A DNA stretch of 9,956 nt from Beijerinckiaceae bacterium (GTDB lineage Bacteria > Pseudomonadota > Alphaproteobacteria > Rhizobiales > Beijerinckiaceae), in assembly GCA_947455285.1 (NCBI GenBank), contig CANGOK010000109.1:1-9956 (forward strand), in the 5' to 3' direction. Below are positions 8,473 to 9,956 of the stretch, piece by piece. Within the stretch, counting starts at the first letter, position 1. Each line of letters opens with the position of its first letter. The notes below the pieces were generated by a model, which did no database searches, was not told the origin of the DNA, and saw only the letters and a list, made by a program, of their open reading frames with translations. The position numbers and the translations under genes are program-made.

Positions 8473-8478
8473 CCTCTC
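8473..8478 (-). promoter_or_regulatory. Probable Shine-Dalgarno sequence of the murU-like gene
   Basis: GAGAGG on the minus strand lies in the 18-bp gap (8470-8487) after the tsaE-amgK stop. It ends 3 nt before ATG 8469, closer than usual, so it is only moderate support for that start. This gap is the only intergenic space of more than one base in the window and holds no promoter or hairpin that I can see. Confidence 0.45.
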
Positions 8479-8487
8479 GTTTGCGAA

Positions 8488-9956
8488 TCAGGAATGCGCG
8501 AACACGCGCGGCAGATGGGTTTCATACCACGCCCGCAGGGGCGCGAGATCAGGGTGGTTGAGATCCTTGGTCAGATAGCGTTCGACCCGTGGCAAATGCG
8601 CGAGATATTGCGGCTTGCCGTCGCGTCGGTCGAGGCGAGCGAAGATGCCGAGAATCTTGGTGGCGCGCTGCGCGCCCATCACCGCGTAGGCGCGGGCGAA
8701 ATCCATCATGTTGAAATCAGGCGTCTGCGCGCGGCGCAGGCGGGCGTAATGGGACAGAAGCTTCAATTCGAGTTCGTCCGAAACCGTGACGCGCGCATCC
8801 TGCAACAGGGAGACGACGTCATAGGCGGGATGGCCCAGCACGCAGTCCTGGAAATCGATCACGCCGACCCTGTGCAGCCCCTCGCGCTCGGGCAGCCAGA
8901 TCAGATTTGGCGAGTGATAATCGCGCAGCGCCCATGTCGCAGGCGCTGAGCAAATCTGCTGCAGCAACGGGCGCCACAAGTTGATGAAAGCGGCGCGGGC
9001 GCTGGAGCTGAGCTGAATGCGTGCGACATGCGGCGCGTACCATTCGAGAACGAGTTCGATTTCGATCAGCAGCGCATCGATGTCATAGGGCGGCACGCGA
9101 TAGGTTTCCTGCGCATCGAGCGGCAGTTCGCTTGGCATGTCTCGCCCGTGGAGCGCGGCGAGCACGGCGGTCGCCTCGCCGTAGCGCTCCGGCATCGGCC
9201 CGTTCTCATCGACCACTGGTTCTGAGCCGAAATCCTCCAGCACCGCCAGCCCCGCCCCGGTGTCATAGGCATGGATCGTGGGGGCCGAAAGGTCTTGCGC
9301 CCGCAAGCCCTGATCGATTGCGATGAAGGGGCGGATGTCTTCTGCGAGCCGAGCGATGGCCGAATAGGGCTTGCCATTGCGCACCGGCGGCCCATCGGGG
9401 CGCGGCGGGGAGATCATCAGGATGGCTTTTGCGCCATCGGGATTGGTCAGGCGCTCATAGGCGCGCACCGAGGCGTCGCCAAGCATGAAGGCGCGCTGCG
9501 CCATGCCCCAGCCCGAGCGGTCGAGCAGGGCCTGAATATCGCGGGCGCGGGCGACGCGTTCGGCGAAGGCGCCATGGCCCGTTATGGTCGCTGTGCGTCG
9601 GCCGGGGTCGCGGCCTGAGACCATGGTGAGATGAATGTCGAGGCGGTCGGCGGGTAATTCTCCCGCCTTCATCGCCCATTCGACGATCAGCAGGGCGCCG
9701 TCCGCCGCCTCGTCCCAGCCCAGCTCCGCAAGTTCCGAAGCGTCGCGGATGCGGTAGAGATCGGCGTGGACGACGGGGAAGGCTGAGGTCTGGTAGACCT
9801 GCATCAGGGTGAAGGTGGGGCTTGGGACTTCAAGCTCCGGGTCTTTCGTCAGCAGCTGAATCAGCGCCCGCGCGAAAGTCGTCTTGCCCGCGCCAAGATC
9901 GCCCGAGACGGTCACGAGCGCGTTCGGACCTACGAGCGGCAGGATGCGCGAGGCGA
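8488..9956 (-). CDS. tsaE: TsaE-AmgK fusion: t6A ATPase plus cell-wall amino sugar kinase (5' partial)
   Basis: Two domains in one frame. Residue numbers count from the GTG at 9915. TsaE (about 1-125) is the ATPase that works with TsaB and TsaD in making tRNA t6A37: Walker A SGDLGAGKTT (4-13, K11), VPSPTFTL (30-37), HADLYR (50-55) and IVEW (77-80). From about 126 comes an aminoglycoside-phosphotransferase-like kinase of the AmgK type: LGDASVRAYERL (145-156), LEDFG (226-230), catalytic loop LRDYHSPN (330-337, D332 and N337), and metal-binding VIDFQD (352-357, D354). AmgK phosphorylates MurNAc and GlcNAc at the anomeric carbon in peptidoglycan recycling; the adjacent murU-like gene supports this. 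The GTG at 9915 is not the true start: 13 more sense codons run to the window edge, and TsaE normally has about 20-30 residues before the P-loop. Both active sites look intact, so each half is probably functional. This fusion is known in Hyphomicrobiales. Antibiotic resistance is not implied. Confidence 0.92.
   Translation of the reverse strand, partial: ASRILPLVGPNALVTVSGDLGAGKTTFARALIQLLTKDPELEVPSPTFTLMQVYQTSAFPVVHADLYRIRDASELAELGWDEAADGALLIVEWAMKAGELPADRLDIHLTMVSGRDPGRRTATITGHGAFAERVARARDIQALLDRSGWGMAQRAFMLGDASVRAYERLTNPDGAKAILMISPPRPDGPPVRNGKPYSAIARLAEDIRPFIAIDQGLRAQDLSAPTIHAYDTGAGLAVLEDFGSEPVVDENGPMPERYGEATAVLAALHGRDMPSELPLDAQETYRVPPYDIDALLIEIELVLEWYAPHVARIQLSSSARAAFINLWRPLLQQICSAPATWALRDYHSPNLIWLPEREGLHRVGVIDFQDCVLGHPAYDVVSLLQDARVTVSDELELKLLSHYARLRRAQTPDFNMMDFARAYAVMGAQRATKILGIFARLDRRDGKPQYLAHLPRVERYLTKDLNHPDLAPLRAWYETHLPRVFAHS

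Noticed and set aside
8488..9540. Aminoglycoside resistance gene.
   Set aside because: The APH fold is shared, but the LRDYHSPN loop, the fusion to TsaE and the adjacent murU-like gene fit the AmgK sugar kinase family rather than a drug-modifying enzyme.
9915..9915. GTG at 9915 as the start of tsaE-amgK.
   Set aside because: The P-loop begins at codon 4, too early for TsaE, and the frame stays open for 13 more codons to the window edge with TsaE-like sequence.

Overview
The window looks like chromosome from an alphaproteobacterium, most likely of the order Hyphomicrobiales (Rhizobiales). DNA is GC-rich with G/C-rich third codon positions. AddA and AddB are of the alphaproteobacterial kind, and the gene order tsaE-amgK / murU-like / addB / addA is, from memory, typical of that class. 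I cannot name a genus. Nothing in composition or content points to mobile or recently acquired DNA: I see no insertion sequence, integrase, tRNA, rRNA, CRISPR array or phage gene.

Layout. Positions 1-1206 (+) hold the C-terminal polymerase part of DNA polymerase I (polA); its 5' part lies outside the window. The other four genes all lie on the minus strand and read leftward from the right edge: a fused tsaE-amgK gene (9956-8488, N-terminus cut by the window edge), a murU-like sugar-1-phosphate nucleotidyltransferase (8469-7741), addB (7739-4644) and addA (4647-1207). Spacings are 18 bp, 1 bp and a 4-bp overlap, so this looks like one operon with translational coupling. Only 19 bases of the window are non-coding (7740 and 8470-8487). 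No promoter is visible; the operon promoter must lie to the right of the window and the polA promoter to the left. polA and addA meet tail to tail with no base between them: their two TGA codons form TGATCA.

Function. Two themes share the operon. AmgK and the MurU-like enzyme fit the peptidoglycan-recycling shunt that converts free MurNAc to MurNAc-1-phosphate and then UDP-MurNAc; AmgK is fused to TsaE, the ATPase of tRNA t6A synthesis. AddA and AddB form the helicase-nuclease that resects double-strand breaks for RecA, and neighbouring PolA fills repair gaps, though on the other strand and presumably under separate control.

I see no undescribed system. All genes are recognisable housekeeping genes with intact key motifs. 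The items worth a second look are small: the start site of addA, the zero-length convergent junction with a weak possible terminator inside addA, the TsaE-AmgK fusion lying in frame with the next gene, and an AddB without ATPase or iron-sulfur motifs.
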